Shown here: piece after piece, positions 46,102 to 59,263 of the stretch
Position numbering within the stretch: position 1 is the stretch's first letter
How the letters are laid out: each line of letters opens with the position of its first letter
Assembly (NCBI GenBank): GCA_004352715.1
Contig: SCFE01000097.1
Coordinates: 236,294-300,293 of the forward strand
DNA length: 64,000 nucleotides
Direction: 5' to 3'
DNA from: Hofstenia miamia
Taxonomy: Eukaryota > Xenacoelomorpha > Acoela
Position numbers and translations under genes: made by a program
Notes under the pieces: generated by a model
Databases searched by the model: none
Seen by the model: only the letters and a program-made list of their open reading frames with translations
Told to the model about the DNA's origin: nothing

Positions 46102-46827
46102 AGTTGAGCCTAAGGTTGGGTCGGGTTGGGCCGGGCTTGGGCTGGGCTTGGTCCTAATGTTTCAATTGGTATTTCAAATACAAGAATAAATTAACTTGAA
46201 AACTTAAACTTTGATAATGACAAAAAACGTTTTCTTTAAATTTATTCAGCTCTGCATTGTTGGCTGGTGCAATACTTCTAAAATATAAATTTTGCATGCT
46301 ACCAGCAAAAAGTGTTACTGAAAACTTTAATTTGTGCTGATGTAAATTGATATAAGTTATCAGAGAATTTTAGTTCTTTAGTACATTTATATAAAAAATT
46401 GTATGTTCCTTAAATGATAAAAAAGACGATGCAATCCTCGTAACAATTAGTTGTGACAATATTACTAAATTAGTTGTGGCAGAAGGAAAAACTTATAAAA
46501 CATATGATACCGTGGTCGCAAGGCATAGTACTCAGCAGGTCGTTGCAATATTTTAAAGGGTGGTTACTTCAAAAAATAATAATATTATTATAATGACTCT
46601 AAATACCAATAATTAATCACCTTCTTGTATTCAGGCTACCTGAGCATGGTTAGCCTTTTGTTGCAAACATGCATTTAAAGATTAATAAACAAAATACAAA
46701 CATATTATTAAATTTCAGGGATATATTGCTTAGATGTTCAGGAAGGTATTGTTTTCCTTAAAACATTACATAAATTGTTGTAGTAAAAGAAATTAACAAC
46801 ATCCTAGTCGAAATACGTATAAAAACT

Positions 46828-47217
46828 AGTGATGTACCGGAATCCGGTAAAATCAGCAATTACACAATCAGATCAGGGTATCCGGGAAAATGTAACTTGT
46901 TTACCGGATTTCACCGGATATAACATATGTGCAATATTATCGTTAATTTCTGAGATAATACTTGATTTAAAATGGAATTTTCGAGGAAAAAACAATATTT
47001 TTCCATGATAGACAAGTTGTCATGCTAAAAACAAGTTTTTTTAACGTACCAGGACGTAAGTAGTCTATCTCGTTGACTTGCCAATAAATTTCCTTGAAAT
47101 ATTAATTCACTTCGGACACCTGATGGTACCCGGTAAATTATCCGGCATGTGACAGTCAAATTAACTGGAATTAGCCGGTATCCGGTATATTCAGTTCAGT
47201 ATTCGGATCCCATCCCT
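46828..47217. mobile_element. hAT-like MITE with CCGGTA motifs, copy 2
   Basis: 390 bp, same ends and position in the block as 38523-39013 but about 100 bp shorter. Flanking 8-mers ATAAAAAC and AAAAAAAC agree at 7 of 8. The missing internal piece is bounded by GGT on both sides in the longer copy, so it looks like a microhomology deletion. Confidence 0.6.
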
Positions 47218-49569
47218 AAAAAAACTTGTTAACTTTTTTTTAGTGAAACTCCAGTAGTTTTGTAGAACCTGTAAAAATACAAATAAATACCAAAATAAAC
47301 ACTAATTTCATTGTCATATAGAATTAATTTTTAAGAAATATTTGGATAAAGCTTTAACAATTTTAAGAAGAAACCAACAAAAAGTTAAAAAATTCAATAC
47401 TATATGGTAGCCAAATGCAATCATTTACCGGGGAGGGGGGTTCACATCTGCTCCAGGAAGAAATGAACTCCCTAGCCCCCAAGGCCTACGACACAGTATG
47501 AAAAATATATAGTATCAAGGTTAACAATGCAATGTGAGTTTCAACAGAATTGAATTAGCAGTATTGACAGACTAAAGCGGATATGCACCCATACACATAT
47601 TAATCCATACATTATCCAATCAAATTCATTGTGTAGTGCTAATGGGCCTCTATTAAATATTAACCCAAACATGCGTAAAATAACTCAACATATGCTAAAT
47701 TTGAATTTTTTGTTATCATAACGAAAATAATTTTGAAAAACAACAATTACTATTTATATGAAAAATTGTAATGAAAGCCAATATAAATATTTACATTTGC
47801 GGACAAAAAGTGTTTAGACAAAAGTTTTTTTAAACATAGAAAAACTTTCTCTGACAACTGTTGATATTGGATTTCAATGGTCCAGAAGGTCAAACACTAA
47901 AATTATCATGCAGGCAATCCTAAAAATTTCTCTCTGATCATCAGTGAAATCACCCATAATTGTCTAAAACTAATTAATTCCATCAATTTATTCAATCACA
48001 GGCAGAAAATTATTATTAAAATATGTTCAATTCACCCTGTAATTTGTTAACAAAATGCATAACATGGCTAACACGAAATAATTAACCATATTAATTTATT
48101 TATTACTGAATTTCAAATTTGGGTATTGTTTTAAATAATTAATTAGTAATATCAATTTTTAACACCTAAACAGATTAAACTTTAAAATGAAAAATTAACT
48201 TTTTCCTAACATAATAAATTTTTAATTATGCACTACCCAATCATCTAAATTGTATTTTTACTACTTTGGTAACAATTAGAGTTTGTATAATATACATTTG
48301 TAAACATTGTATATATCATATGCATACATTGGACTATGAAAACAAATAAAGGCCAGTTAACTTTATATAGCGTTGGTTTCTTTATTGACTTAATTTTTTG
48401 TAGATTGTATATTGTAATAAATCATCTGGTATCAGACAATCAATAACGAAATATTCAAAATTATCTTTTTGTTGAGATTCATATATTATTTAATCAATAA
48501 ATGAAGAATTCTTTGAATTTATATGTGTGGAAGTTTCTACATTAATAACTGACACATAATAACTGCCTATTAAACCTTGTATATTTCTTCTTAAAGCTTT
48601 GCGAAGATAATAATTATCTATTAGATAAAAAATCTTTGTATGATTCTATATTGTTGGAATAATTTATATCTATGAATGAAATAATATCTACCCTTAACGG
48701 AAGCACTAGTTTTCGTGCAAAAAAACAAGTTTTTACTAAATGTGTATAAATAAGCATTTATGGTCCAAATATGTAGTTTAATAAATGTCGATATTTACTA
48801 AATTTAGAAAGATGGTAATAAATTTTAAGTACACGTATTGTTAAACCAAATCGCCATTTTTTAAAAAAAATTGTTGATACCATTATAATTACTTCTTTGA
48901 AGTTATACTTATTAATCTTACTAAAAATAACTGATACATTTTCTTTCATAAACCATTTATTACTTATATAATTCTTTATTGTTGCAATACATAAAATTAA
49001 TTCATGAAGAAATATTATTAACATTTACTTGCATTTGTTGACAACACTTTAAAAATTAAAAATTAAAAAATTTATTTTATTTTTGTAGATATTTAGTTTA
49101 TTTTGTAATTTATTAAACGACAATATACTATCTATATTTATGCATTTATTTTAATTTATATATATATATATATATATTATGATATATTATGAGTATTATA
49201 AGTAGATGTTTGAGTTTCCATTTTTTTATATAATGCTCTTAAATGGGCATCTCGAGATAACTTGCAGTTAAGTGTTTCACTTAAGCACGTACTAAATGGA
49301 GGCCCATATTTACCATATTCAGAATAATTGTCACTAATTTTAAATATTGATAACTGAATCTACATAATTAGTAATAAATTTTCGTGATACTTCTATAAAT
49401 ACTTTTTTGAAGTGTATTTATTTGTCTTATTAAAAAAACTGATAAAGTTTCTTCCCTAAAACATTTAAGAAGTGTGTTATTGCTATCAAATAAAATTACA
49501 ATGCTGGCTAACATAAGCTTCTGTAACAACTTTGCAGATATTTTAATAATTTTATTTTGTATTTTTTCA

Positions 49570-50569
49570 NNNNNNNNNNNNNNNNNNNNNNNNNNNNNNN
49601 NNNNNNNNNNNNNNNNNNNNNNNNNNNNNNNNNNNNNNNNNNNNNNNNNNNNNNNNNNNNNNNNNNNNNNNNNNNNNNNNNNNNNNNNNNNNNNNNNNNN
49701 NNNNNNNNNNNNNNNNNNNNNNNNNNNNNNNNNNNNNNNNNNNNNNNNNNNNNNNNNNNNNNNNNNNNNNNNNNNNNNNNNNNNNNNNNNNNNNNNNNNN
49801 NNNNNNNNNNNNNNNNNNNNNNNNNNNNNNNNNNNNNNNNNNNNNNNNNNNNNNNNNNNNNNNNNNNNNNNNNNNNNNNNNNNNNNNNNNNNNNNNNNNN
49901 NNNNNNNNNNNNNNNNNNNNNNNNNNNNNNNNNNNNNNNNNNNNNNNNNNNNNNNNNNNNNNNNNNNNNNNNNNNNNNNNNNNNNNNNNNNNNNNNNNNN
50001 NNNNNNNNNNNNNNNNNNNNNNNNNNNNNNNNNNNNNNNNNNNNNNNNNNNNNNNNNNNNNNNNNNNNNNNNNNNNNNNNNNNNNNNNNNNNNNNNNNNN
50101 NNNNNNNNNNNNNNNNNNNNNNNNNNNNNNNNNNNNNNNNNNNNNNNNNNNNNNNNNNNNNNNNNNNNNNNNNNNNNNNNNNNNNNNNNNNNNNNNNNNN
50201 NNNNNNNNNNNNNNNNNNNNNNNNNNNNNNNNNNNNNNNNNNNNNNNNNNNNNNNNNNNNNNNNNNNNNNNNNNNNNNNNNNNNNNNNNNNNNNNNNNNN
50301 NNNNNNNNNNNNNNNNNNNNNNNNNNNNNNNNNNNNNNNNNNNNNNNNNNNNNNNNNNNNNNNNNNNNNNNNNNNNNNNNNNNNNNNNNNNNNNNNNNNN
50401 NNNNNNNNNNNNNNNNNNNNNNNNNNNNNNNNNNNNNNNNNNNNNNNNNNNNNNNNNNNNNNNNNNNNNNNNNNNNNNNNNNNNNNNNNNNNNNNNNNNN
50501 NNNNNNNNNNNNNNNNNNNNNNNNNNNNNNNNNNNNNNNNNNNNNNNNNNNNNNNNNNNNNNNNNNNNN
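49570..50569. other. Assembly gap, exactly 1000 N
   Basis: Lies inside block copy 2; by comparison with copy 1 the true missing length is probably nearer 2.1 kb. Confidence 0.99.
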
Positions 50570-51290
50570 GAATGTTAAAATGTGGCCATTATGGATGACT
50601 AACCATTTTTGCGTGGTCATATATAGCCATGTCATAATCGGCATCCCTGGCACCATCTGGGTATTTTGAACAGTTATTGGTATAATTAATATTATAGTCA
50701 ATTCTATTTAGCTTTGAAAAAGCATTTCACACTGATCAAGAACAAGATCATCTTTAACTTTCACCAGGCTTGGAGCAAAATACAATGAAATAGAAATAAT
50801 ATAGTATTGGCTTCAGGCTTTTATTTGTGGTAAAATAATTTTTGTATATACTGGTATATTTGTTGGACAGTTTTATAGCTTGGAAAATATATTTATATAT
50901 AGTTTTATTGTTTTATAATTTTCTATCATTGTATCCTAAGATGTTGAGATATCTGTTCTGTATCCAGTAGGTATGTACTGTAGGGAAGACGCTGTTAGAA
51001 TTTCAAAGCTAAGTTTCAGTCCTCTTTTGTTGCCATCGTTAATTAATATTATTAACCTGTTAATGGTCGCCATTCACTTGAGCATTGTCATGCACAGTGT
51101 CACCGCTTTAGCAAAAACTTTGCTTCCAGATGATCACTATTATTACACGTGCTTATAACACTAGATTTCATGCATTCTTTGTCAGCATCATATGATTTCA
51201 ATAACAGCAATGATCGGACTAATAAACAGTAAGTCATCATATGATGCCGGCGTTGCTATAGTACAGTTCCACATCCACATCATATGATCN

Positions 51291-54200
51291 TGTCCATACA
51301 TGTCTTTATATGGGGAAATCTTTGTTGTTGCAAGTGTAGAGTTATTGTAGAAATACTCTACCATTGGAAGTACTTGTCTCCAATTTTGTCCACCAGCATT
51401 GAATGTGATTTTTCACATTAGTTTTATGAGTGTCTGGTTGACTCTTTCTACTGCCCTAATTGCTTGTGGATGGTTGACTGTTGTATGAGTGTGCATAATC
51501 TCGAGTAGTTGTGCCAACATTTAAAACAGCTTGCTTTCAAATTGGTTTCCTTGATCTGTTATAAGTTATGCCATGGGGCCAAATATGCATATCCATTCAT
51601 TAACTATTGTTTCTGTTGTTGTTTGTGCCTTGATATTTCTTAGTGGAAATATTTTACAGTATTTGGTAAAATTGTCAACTAATATCAGCATGTATGCATA
51701 TCCTTCATCATCTTTTGATAGTTGCTCTATATCACAGTTGACTGTCTGGTTTGTACATTGAGTGATTATCTTTTCCAATTCTGCTCATTGCCCTGGGAAT
51801 TTTGACATTTTTTAATGATGTCTTCAATGGTTTTTTGGAAGTATGTAGTCATGAAGTGTTTGTGCACTGACATTTCAGTTTGGTACACTCCCTTGTGGCC
51901 TTGTTCATGGCATTTTTGACAACTTTTCTCTTATAATATTCTGGGCAGGGCAATTCAGTTGTTGGATGGGGATGCAGAATATAATACTCCACTAAGTGTT
52001 AACTTCCATTTCTGTTTTTTGAAAATATCACATTGCCATGCTATCTATCAGTTGTTTAGAATTTTCTGTATAATTTGATTGAATATGATGCTGTTTTTTT
52101 TGAGCTGTTGTAATTTCCTCTGATATTATCTCCTCTTTAATCATGATTGCCAGCATTGTGAGTATTGAATGAAATGAAAATCTCATTTTTTCCTTCTTCT
52201 TTTTTCAATTCACACTGGTACTGTGGTAGTGCTGTCTCTATGTTGGCATTGTTGTGAAGTTTTCCCATTAAGTGTTCAATTGTAAAGTTGAAATTGCTAA
52301 GATATTCCGTGCACCTTGCTAAGATATTCCGTGCACCTAGCTATTATGGATGATCTGTCTCCCTCCAGTGTACTTTTTGAGCCAATATAAGCTGATGTTG
52401 TCCATTCTTATGAAGAATGTATGTTCTCTAACTAAGAAATGTCTGAACTTCTTTAGCAACTCTATAAGACAAAGCATTTCCAGTTTCATTGCAATGTAGT
52501 TTTGTTCTGCAGCTTTCAATTTACCATTGAATAGGTTGGCCTGGATCTGAATCAGTGTTGTGCCAATTACTACTATGCTCACATCACAATCTAGGATAAA
52601 TTTACTTTCTTTTGTAGGTGTGCTTAAAGATTTTATATTTTTCACATCTTTTTTTCAGTTTGTCTAGCTCCTCTTGTTTTTGCCATGTCCAAATAAACTC
52701 ATTTTCTTCTTTAGAATGTGGACATTTTTGCTGAATTTTCTGCTAAGTTGAAGATGAACATATGGTAGTAGTTTATGAACCCCAGTATTTGTTGAGCGTC
52801 CTTTTTTGTTTTGGGGTGATGCAATTTCTTTTATTAGCTTTTTTGCATTGCCTTTGATTGTTATGTTTCCTGGTTTGATGTTACAACCCAAGAAAGTAAC
52901 TTGTTTGAACATGATTGCACAATTAATGACATTAATGCATAAACCAGCTTTGTATATTAATTTCAGGATATCTTTAAGATCGCTTGCTTGTTGGGAGGGT
53001 GCTATCATTGCTACTAATATGTCATTGATGTAATTTGCTATGCTGTTTTCCAGGTGGTTTTGCAATTCGGGAAAATTTTAGTGATGTAATGTTAGAATGA
53101 AGAAGGTGCACTAGAGTCTGAACACCATAGATAGCCATTCATAAAGGCTGTATGGTGTGATTAATGCAGTCTTGTTTATGTCTCCTTTGTGCATTGGGAC
53201 CTGCCAACAGGCCTTGCAAAGGCCCAACATGGCGAATAAGTTGTAATTAGTGTTGTCATTTAGGATGTCAACAATTCTTGTTATATGATATGCATCCTTC
53301 TTTGTAATTTCATTCAGGTTATCAAAATCATTGCATAAGCAGTAATTGTCCCATTGTTTGATAAGCACCATAGGTGAAGCATATTTATTTATTTTATTTT
53401 TTTATTAATGAAGTTAGTGCTTTCTACAATATAGAGAAAAAGTGTACAAAAAGTAACTATTAAGTACTAACTGAATTGTTTCTATTTCTTTGTTGCAGAG
53501 GTAAAGATAGTGATATTTCTTGGATACTATAATAGTTCATCTTAGTTTCAAAAAGTATTTTCTATGATTATTTAAATAAGTTCTTAGTCATTAATTTTAG
53601 ATTGATAATAGAAGAACGATTTACTTAGTAATTTGTATTTATTGAAGTAATTCTTTGACTGGTAAATAATTCTTTGTTGGAGCATTCTTGATAAAATTAG
53701 TCACTTTCTTTTTAAACAATTGAAACTTTTTTTCAGATCGAGTATCTTTATCCAATTTATTCTATAATTTTACTGCAATATTTATGAATGAATTCTTCAT
53801 AATTTTGCTTCTAAATTTCTTGCATTGATATGTACCACGTCTAATATTATATTTTAGGGAGATCGTATCTTTCATTTTATAAAATATTTCCAAGATTTTT
53901 TGTTGAATGATATCATCTGGATACAATAACATATAATTTTTCGCCAATTTTTTTTATTCGATTATTATTGCTATTGATAATTTTCTTCATCCACTTGAAA
54001 ATCTTATTTAATTTTCTTTTAGAAATTTCACATAGATTTTTTAGCAAGTAACAAGAATACGTATATTTTGATACAAACATTGACTTAAATAACATTGCTA
54101 TCCATTTTCTTGGTAATAAATCTGTTATTTCTTTACCAGCTTGATGGTACCAGCCTTTTTTTGAATTAACAAATTTATATGATCTTTGAATTTTAGTTGA

Positions 54201-56780
54201 TTGTCAATTAACACCATAAATATTTTATTCTTGGTTGCTCCATTATTTCTTTGTTGTTAAGATACAATCTTGTCTTTGTTTCGCCTTATGTTAATTTATT
54301 CATCTACATAAAAGTAGTTTTTTCAATATTTAGAGACATCATATTTTATTATAATAGTCATGTATGAGATATAAATTGGATTGTAGTTCATTGATGTTAG
54401 TTGTATAGATTAATGTATCATCTGCATATAACATACATTTTATATTTATGTGATTTGAAATATCATTTATATAGATATTAAGCAACAAAGGACCCAAACC
54501 AGAGCCTTGCGGAACACCCCTTTAAATTTTCAAAAGATTTGATGATTCATTTTTAAATTGCACAAATTAATATTTATTATTTAATCATCAATAAGTGAAT
54601 AAGAAGTAAGGTCTAAGTTGTATGTATCTTTCAATTTTTTTAATCAATANACTTTTCTGAAATCCATATTTTCCAACTAGGATTCTCTTTTGATTTACAG
54701 AAATGATCTTCTTTGTAACTGGACAATGTTTATTATATAATTGATCCAAGTTATTATTGATAAAGCTTAGTTTCTCATTAATGGACATTGAGTTGTAATA
54801 TGGACTCTTGCTTCTTCTAATTAGGCCCTTATTTAATAGTTCTGTTAATGTTTTTGCATAAGACTCTTGTAGATGTTTAAGAACATGGTGGCATAGTTGA
54901 AGGAATGCTTTTTCAGAGGTTGTGTTGATTTTGTGTTTGACTCAGATAGCTTTATCAATGCTGATTTCATTGTTGTTGAATAATCCTGCATTTTTTCTTA
55001 GTATTGTGTTGATAGCTTTGATTTCTTCCAATGCTAAGTGGGGATGTGTTTCCTTTGTCAGCTGAGGAGTGTATCTTGTGTTGATGTTGTCTGTTTGCGT
55101 CTCACATATGAATAGTTCCTTTGACTTCATAACAAATTTTTCTATGGGTATTCCAGTTATCATTAGCTCCTTTGGTTTTGTGGTGATGTAACATGGCCTG
55201 TTGCTGTGGATGGCTGTTATTTCTATTCCATTTTTACTGTTGAAACCTTGTTAAGCATTGTTATTTTCTTTGAGTTGCTACCATAGTATTGTTGACTACA
55301 TAGTCTCCATTTGTATTTATGTTTGTTTTAATCTTAACCAGCTTTGAGTGGAAAGGCTTAATTTGCAATTTTCAACTAAAGTAAACTCTTTGGTATATTG
55401 CACTTCATAGACAGCATCATTGAAATGTTCTTGTCTTCCTGTATTATTAGAGTTCAAGTACTGTAGTCAATGAGGCAGTTATTGTCTGTGAGGAAGTCTC
55501 TACAAAAGATTATCTCATTTGGGAGTGGCTGATTTTGAGTATTGATGATGTATACATAATGCTTGAATTTCATGTCGTGGATTGCTATGAGAGCTTCTTT
55601 CAAGAATCATTTAATATTGACATAGCCTCAATTCATTTTTTATGATATCTTCTCTATTTCATTATATATTCAATGCAAATGTGTCCACCATGATTGTGAT
55701 GGATGATCCTGTATCTACTGTTGCCTTTATGTTGCAGCTGTTGATTGTAATCAGTATTAGATTTCTCTCAAGCAAGTCTGTTACAATAAGAACTTCTGGT
55801 TGGTCATGAGGCAGCGCCCAATTTAGTTTAAATCATGTTCTGAGGCATGTTCAATTTCTTCTGTGTCATCAGCTGTAGTCAGTTTCTCCACATTGTCTAC
55901 ATCTTACTTTTGAATAATCTATTGGTTTTTCTTCTACTGCTTTCTATGTCATTTCTTTCTTAACATTGGACGTTTTGGATTTTGCTGTTGTATTGGCTGT
56001 GCCCATTGCTCTGCTTATTCTCTCATTGTTTTTGATGCTCAAAAGTTGTATGTTGACGGATTTATTGATAAGAGTTTGAATATCATTGTTGATATCACAT
56101 TTGCTTTGAAACCATTGTTTCATTTTTTGCAGGGGGCCTGTGTGGACATATGACTAGAAGTATTGTTTGTATTACCTCTCTTTTTCTTGGGATAAACAGA
56201 GAAGTCGGTAACTGTGCAGATATACTTTATGATATCTTCATCTTTGGACATTTTACAATTGAAAAGCTGCATTCTATTCTGCTTTCTCATGCACTCATTA
56301 TTGAACTGTTTGGCAATGGAGTCCACTAGTTTATTGGAATCTGATTTTGTTTCCACATCCAGATTTAAATATATTTGTAAAGCTCTTTCCCTTAGAAATA
56401 AAGGTGTTGTGTGACTACATTCTCTTTCATTCTATTTTGTTGGACTAGGTAAATCTCAAATAATATTAGCAACTCATGGAAAGTTTGTCCTTTAATATTA
56501 AATTTTCCTGTAAAATATTGGGGGATTTTCAGAAGATTTATATCGGCTTTCAGCAGATCTTTGTGTAAAATCAATATCTGTTTTTTTATTTAGTGTCAAA
56601 GATTTGTTGAGACATTGGTTGTTGAGGCACATTGTTTGATAGACGCCTTCTTCTGGGTTTCAGCATTGGTGGCAGCAATAACATTAAGGAAATGTTATCA
56701 TCTTCTATAGGAGGTTGATTATTGGGGATCATTTGCTGACTGATGGGTTTCATTAACTTGTCCATTGCTTCCAGAATATT
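51291..56780 (-). mobile_element. Ty3/gypsy LTR retrotransposon 2, split by a LINE
   Basis: Minus-strand order: gag (about 56780-55960), partial zinc knuckle CRQCGETDYS (about 55890), protease with TVDTGSSITIM (about 55690-55730), reverse transcriptase N-terminus (54900-54802, ...LLNKGLIRRSKSPY), then a LINE insertion. Reverse transcriptase continues (53380-52670; ASPMVLIKQWDN, ITKKDAYHITRI, YINDILVA, VTFLGCNI), then RNase H (52645-52024; EMLCLIELLKKFRHFL, RMDNISLYWLKK) and integrase (about 51930-51291; zinc-binding CQKCHEQGHKGV...IIKKCQN, then Asp in NCDIEQL, Asp in ITDQGNQFESKLF and Glu in AVERVNQTLI). This is Ty3/gypsy gene order. Stops and frameshifts are scattered, and the YxDD box reads YIND. 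LTRs were not identified. Confidence 0.88.
53385..54797 (-). mobile_element. 5'-truncated LINE nested in gypsy element 2
   Basis: 1.41 kb in the same orientation as its host. Its 5' part reads MSINEKLSFINNNLDQLYNK (pre-RT linker), then GVPQGSGLGPLLLNIYINDI and MLYADDTLIYTTN (RT motifs at about 54380-54530), then a thumb/C-terminal region with NIRRGTYQCKKFRSKIMKNS (about 53850). Upstream RT fingers and palm are shortened. The 3' end is an A-rich tail (AAAAAAATAAAATAAATAA, complement of 53385-53406). Both host junctions share ATAT (53381-53384 and 54798-54801), a likely short target duplication. The host reading frame is restored across it. One ambiguous N at 54650. Confidence 0.85.
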
Positions 56781-57695
56781 GTTTCTGAATTAGTCTAATT
56801 TATTTTCATAAAAAGAGTTCTTAAAGAAGGAGAGAGGTTATCCTTAATACCATGCATAGGTAAGTATCTTGGTTGTTCTACAGTAAAGTGCAACCAGCAG
56901 AAAGGTTTAGAATAATGGCAGCTTATGGGATAACTTTTACAATTTTTGATGCGAAGTATTAGGTATTTAACAAATACCTTACAGTTTCAGAAAGGTATAA
57001 CACAATTATCTTTGTCAAAAGCAAAACAATTTGCTTCATTATAAGAAGAATAGAAAAATCCATTTTCAGCATTCCATTCTTTCCACGGTCTTGGGTCATC
57101 ATCTAGCATAATCAGGGATTGTAAAAGATTGGCATAAACCATTTATATATATATAACGATTAAGTGTACTAGCATCAACTTTTTGTAATTAGGCAAAAGA
57201 ACTCCAATGAGAGAAACGTGAGAATTTACTATGAATTTATGTACTGCATGCATTTAGAGAAACATTAAACAGAGAAGTAATGATCGAGAGTAAATAGCTA
57301 CAACTTGTAATTGTACATAATTGAATCACTATCACTGAATTAGAGTATACATGTGGAAACTGCTGACGCTGACCATCTTATCTGTCATCATAAAATCAAT
57401 TAATTAATAAACCATCAGTAACTAAGCTCATTTGGTGAAATGGGTTACAATTCCTATAGGACTACAAGAAGAACCTATGCATGAGATACAGGAAGTCTAA
57501 CCCCTCCCCCCTTAAGATTGGATTAAGCTACAACTGGTTATTCGATAGAATTAATAATAGAAAGAATTCAACCACAAAGTTTTAGAACTAAACTTTTAAT
57601 AAAAATCATTGCGCATAATGTTGCTAGCACCTGTTTTACCCGGCAACTAAAATTGTGTACAAAGTTACTGCATCATGAACGAATGAATAAAAATA
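56781..57695. other. Anonymous stretch upstream of gypsy 2 gag
   Basis: May include the 5' LTR or leader of gypsy element 2, but I could not identify LTR ends or a primer-binding site. A short TA tract lies near 57147 and a CCCCTCCCCCC run near 57501. No gene recognised. Confidence 0.35.
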
Positions 57696-58695
57696 NNNNN
57701 NNNNNNNNNNNNNNNNNNNNNNNNNNNNNNNNNNNNNNNNNNNNNNNNNNNNNNNNNNNNNNNNNNNNNNNNNNNNNNNNNNNNNNNNNNNNNNNNNNNN
57801 NNNNNNNNNNNNNNNNNNNNNNNNNNNNNNNNNNNNNNNNNNNNNNNNNNNNNNNNNNNNNNNNNNNNNNNNNNNNNNNNNNNNNNNNNNNNNNNNNNNN
57901 NNNNNNNNNNNNNNNNNNNNNNNNNNNNNNNNNNNNNNNNNNNNNNNNNNNNNNNNNNNNNNNNNNNNNNNNNNNNNNNNNNNNNNNNNNNNNNNNNNNN
58001 NNNNNNNNNNNNNNNNNNNNNNNNNNNNNNNNNNNNNNNNNNNNNNNNNNNNNNNNNNNNNNNNNNNNNNNNNNNNNNNNNNNNNNNNNNNNNNNNNNNN
58101 NNNNNNNNNNNNNNNNNNNNNNNNNNNNNNNNNNNNNNNNNNNNNNNNNNNNNNNNNNNNNNNNNNNNNNNNNNNNNNNNNNNNNNNNNNNNNNNNNNNN
58201 NNNNNNNNNNNNNNNNNNNNNNNNNNNNNNNNNNNNNNNNNNNNNNNNNNNNNNNNNNNNNNNNNNNNNNNNNNNNNNNNNNNNNNNNNNNNNNNNNNNN
58301 NNNNNNNNNNNNNNNNNNNNNNNNNNNNNNNNNNNNNNNNNNNNNNNNNNNNNNNNNNNNNNNNNNNNNNNNNNNNNNNNNNNNNNNNNNNNNNNNNNNN
58401 NNNNNNNNNNNNNNNNNNNNNNNNNNNNNNNNNNNNNNNNNNNNNNNNNNNNNNNNNNNNNNNNNNNNNNNNNNNNNNNNNNNNNNNNNNNNNNNNNNNN
58501 NNNNNNNNNNNNNNNNNNNNNNNNNNNNNNNNNNNNNNNNNNNNNNNNNNNNNNNNNNNNNNNNNNNNNNNNNNNNNNNNNNNNNNNNNNNNNNNNNNNN
58601 NNNNNNNNNNNNNNNNNNNNNNNNNNNNNNNNNNNNNNNNNNNNNNNNNNNNNNNNNNNNNNNNNNNNNNNNNNNNNNNNNNNNNNNNNNNNNNN
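57696..58695. other. Assembly gap, exactly 1000 N
   Basis: Placeholder gap. The sequence just right of it repeats sequence left of it (see 58696-58850). Confidence 0.99.
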
Positions 58696-58850
58696 TCAGC
58701 ATTGGTGGCAGCAATAACATTAAGGAAATTTTATCATCTTCTATAGGAGGTTGATTATTGGGGATCATTTGCTGACGGATATTATTTCTTGATTTTGCTC
58801 GAACTTGAAAATTTGGCAACATATTTTCATTGTGTGAAAGCTGACTATCA
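58696..58850 (-). pseudogene. Second gypsy gag N-terminal fragment
   Basis: Minus strand reads QQMIPNNQPPIEDDKISLML preceded by MLPNFQVRAKSRNN. About 80 bp (58696-58776) repeats 56661-56742 nearly exactly, so this is the start of another copy of the gypsy 2 family or an unresolved duplicate of the same locus. Confidence 0.65.
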
Positions 58851-59102
58851 CAAAAACTTGATCCTCACTGTCGACAGCTACATTCATATACAACTTTTGT
58901 TGTCACGAAAATTATATATTGTTGACAAATTATTACTTTAACCTTTCTGATAAAACTACAAGATTAATTTTCAATCATGCTATTATTTAATTGTTTATTT
59001 ATTCATTCATATGTTTGTGGGAAATTGATATTCCTAACCTCATATTTTTGGCTTTCAAAGAGTGAAAAGCTTCCTGTCATAGTAGAAATTTGTTGTACCT
59101 TC

Positions 59103-59263
59103 CTGCCATAAATAATATAATTGTATTGGTATNNNNNNNNNNNNNNNNNNNNNNNNNNNNNNNNNNNNNNNNNNNNNNNNNNNNNNNNNNNNNNNNNNNN
59201 NNNNNNNNNNNNNNNNNNNNNNNNNNNNNNNNNCTGCCATAAATAATATAATTGTATTGGTAT
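59103..59263. other. 101-N gap flanked by identical 30-mers
   Basis: CTGCCATAAATAATATAATT followed by GTATTGGTAT occurs immediately before (59103-59132) and immediately after (59234-59263) Ns at 59133-59233. The contig ends overlap and were not merged; the gap is probably not real. Confidence 0.9.

Larger units (their letters stand above)
46102..51289. repeat. Duplicated block, copy 2 (interrupted by gap)
   Basis: 46102-49569 matches 37794-41540 and 50570-51289 matches 43689-44375, with a 1000-N gap replacing about 2.1 kb. It begins exactly at one gap and ends at a single N (51290), so its real limits are unknown. It carries a 28-bp insertion at about 51031-51058 absent from the other copies. 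Confidence 0.9.

Noticed and set aside
45071-46189. Long ORFs of 340-420 codons spanning N runs (also at 49.5, 57.7 and 61.4 kb)
   Set aside because: They exist only because Ns contain no stop codons; they are gaps of fixed length.
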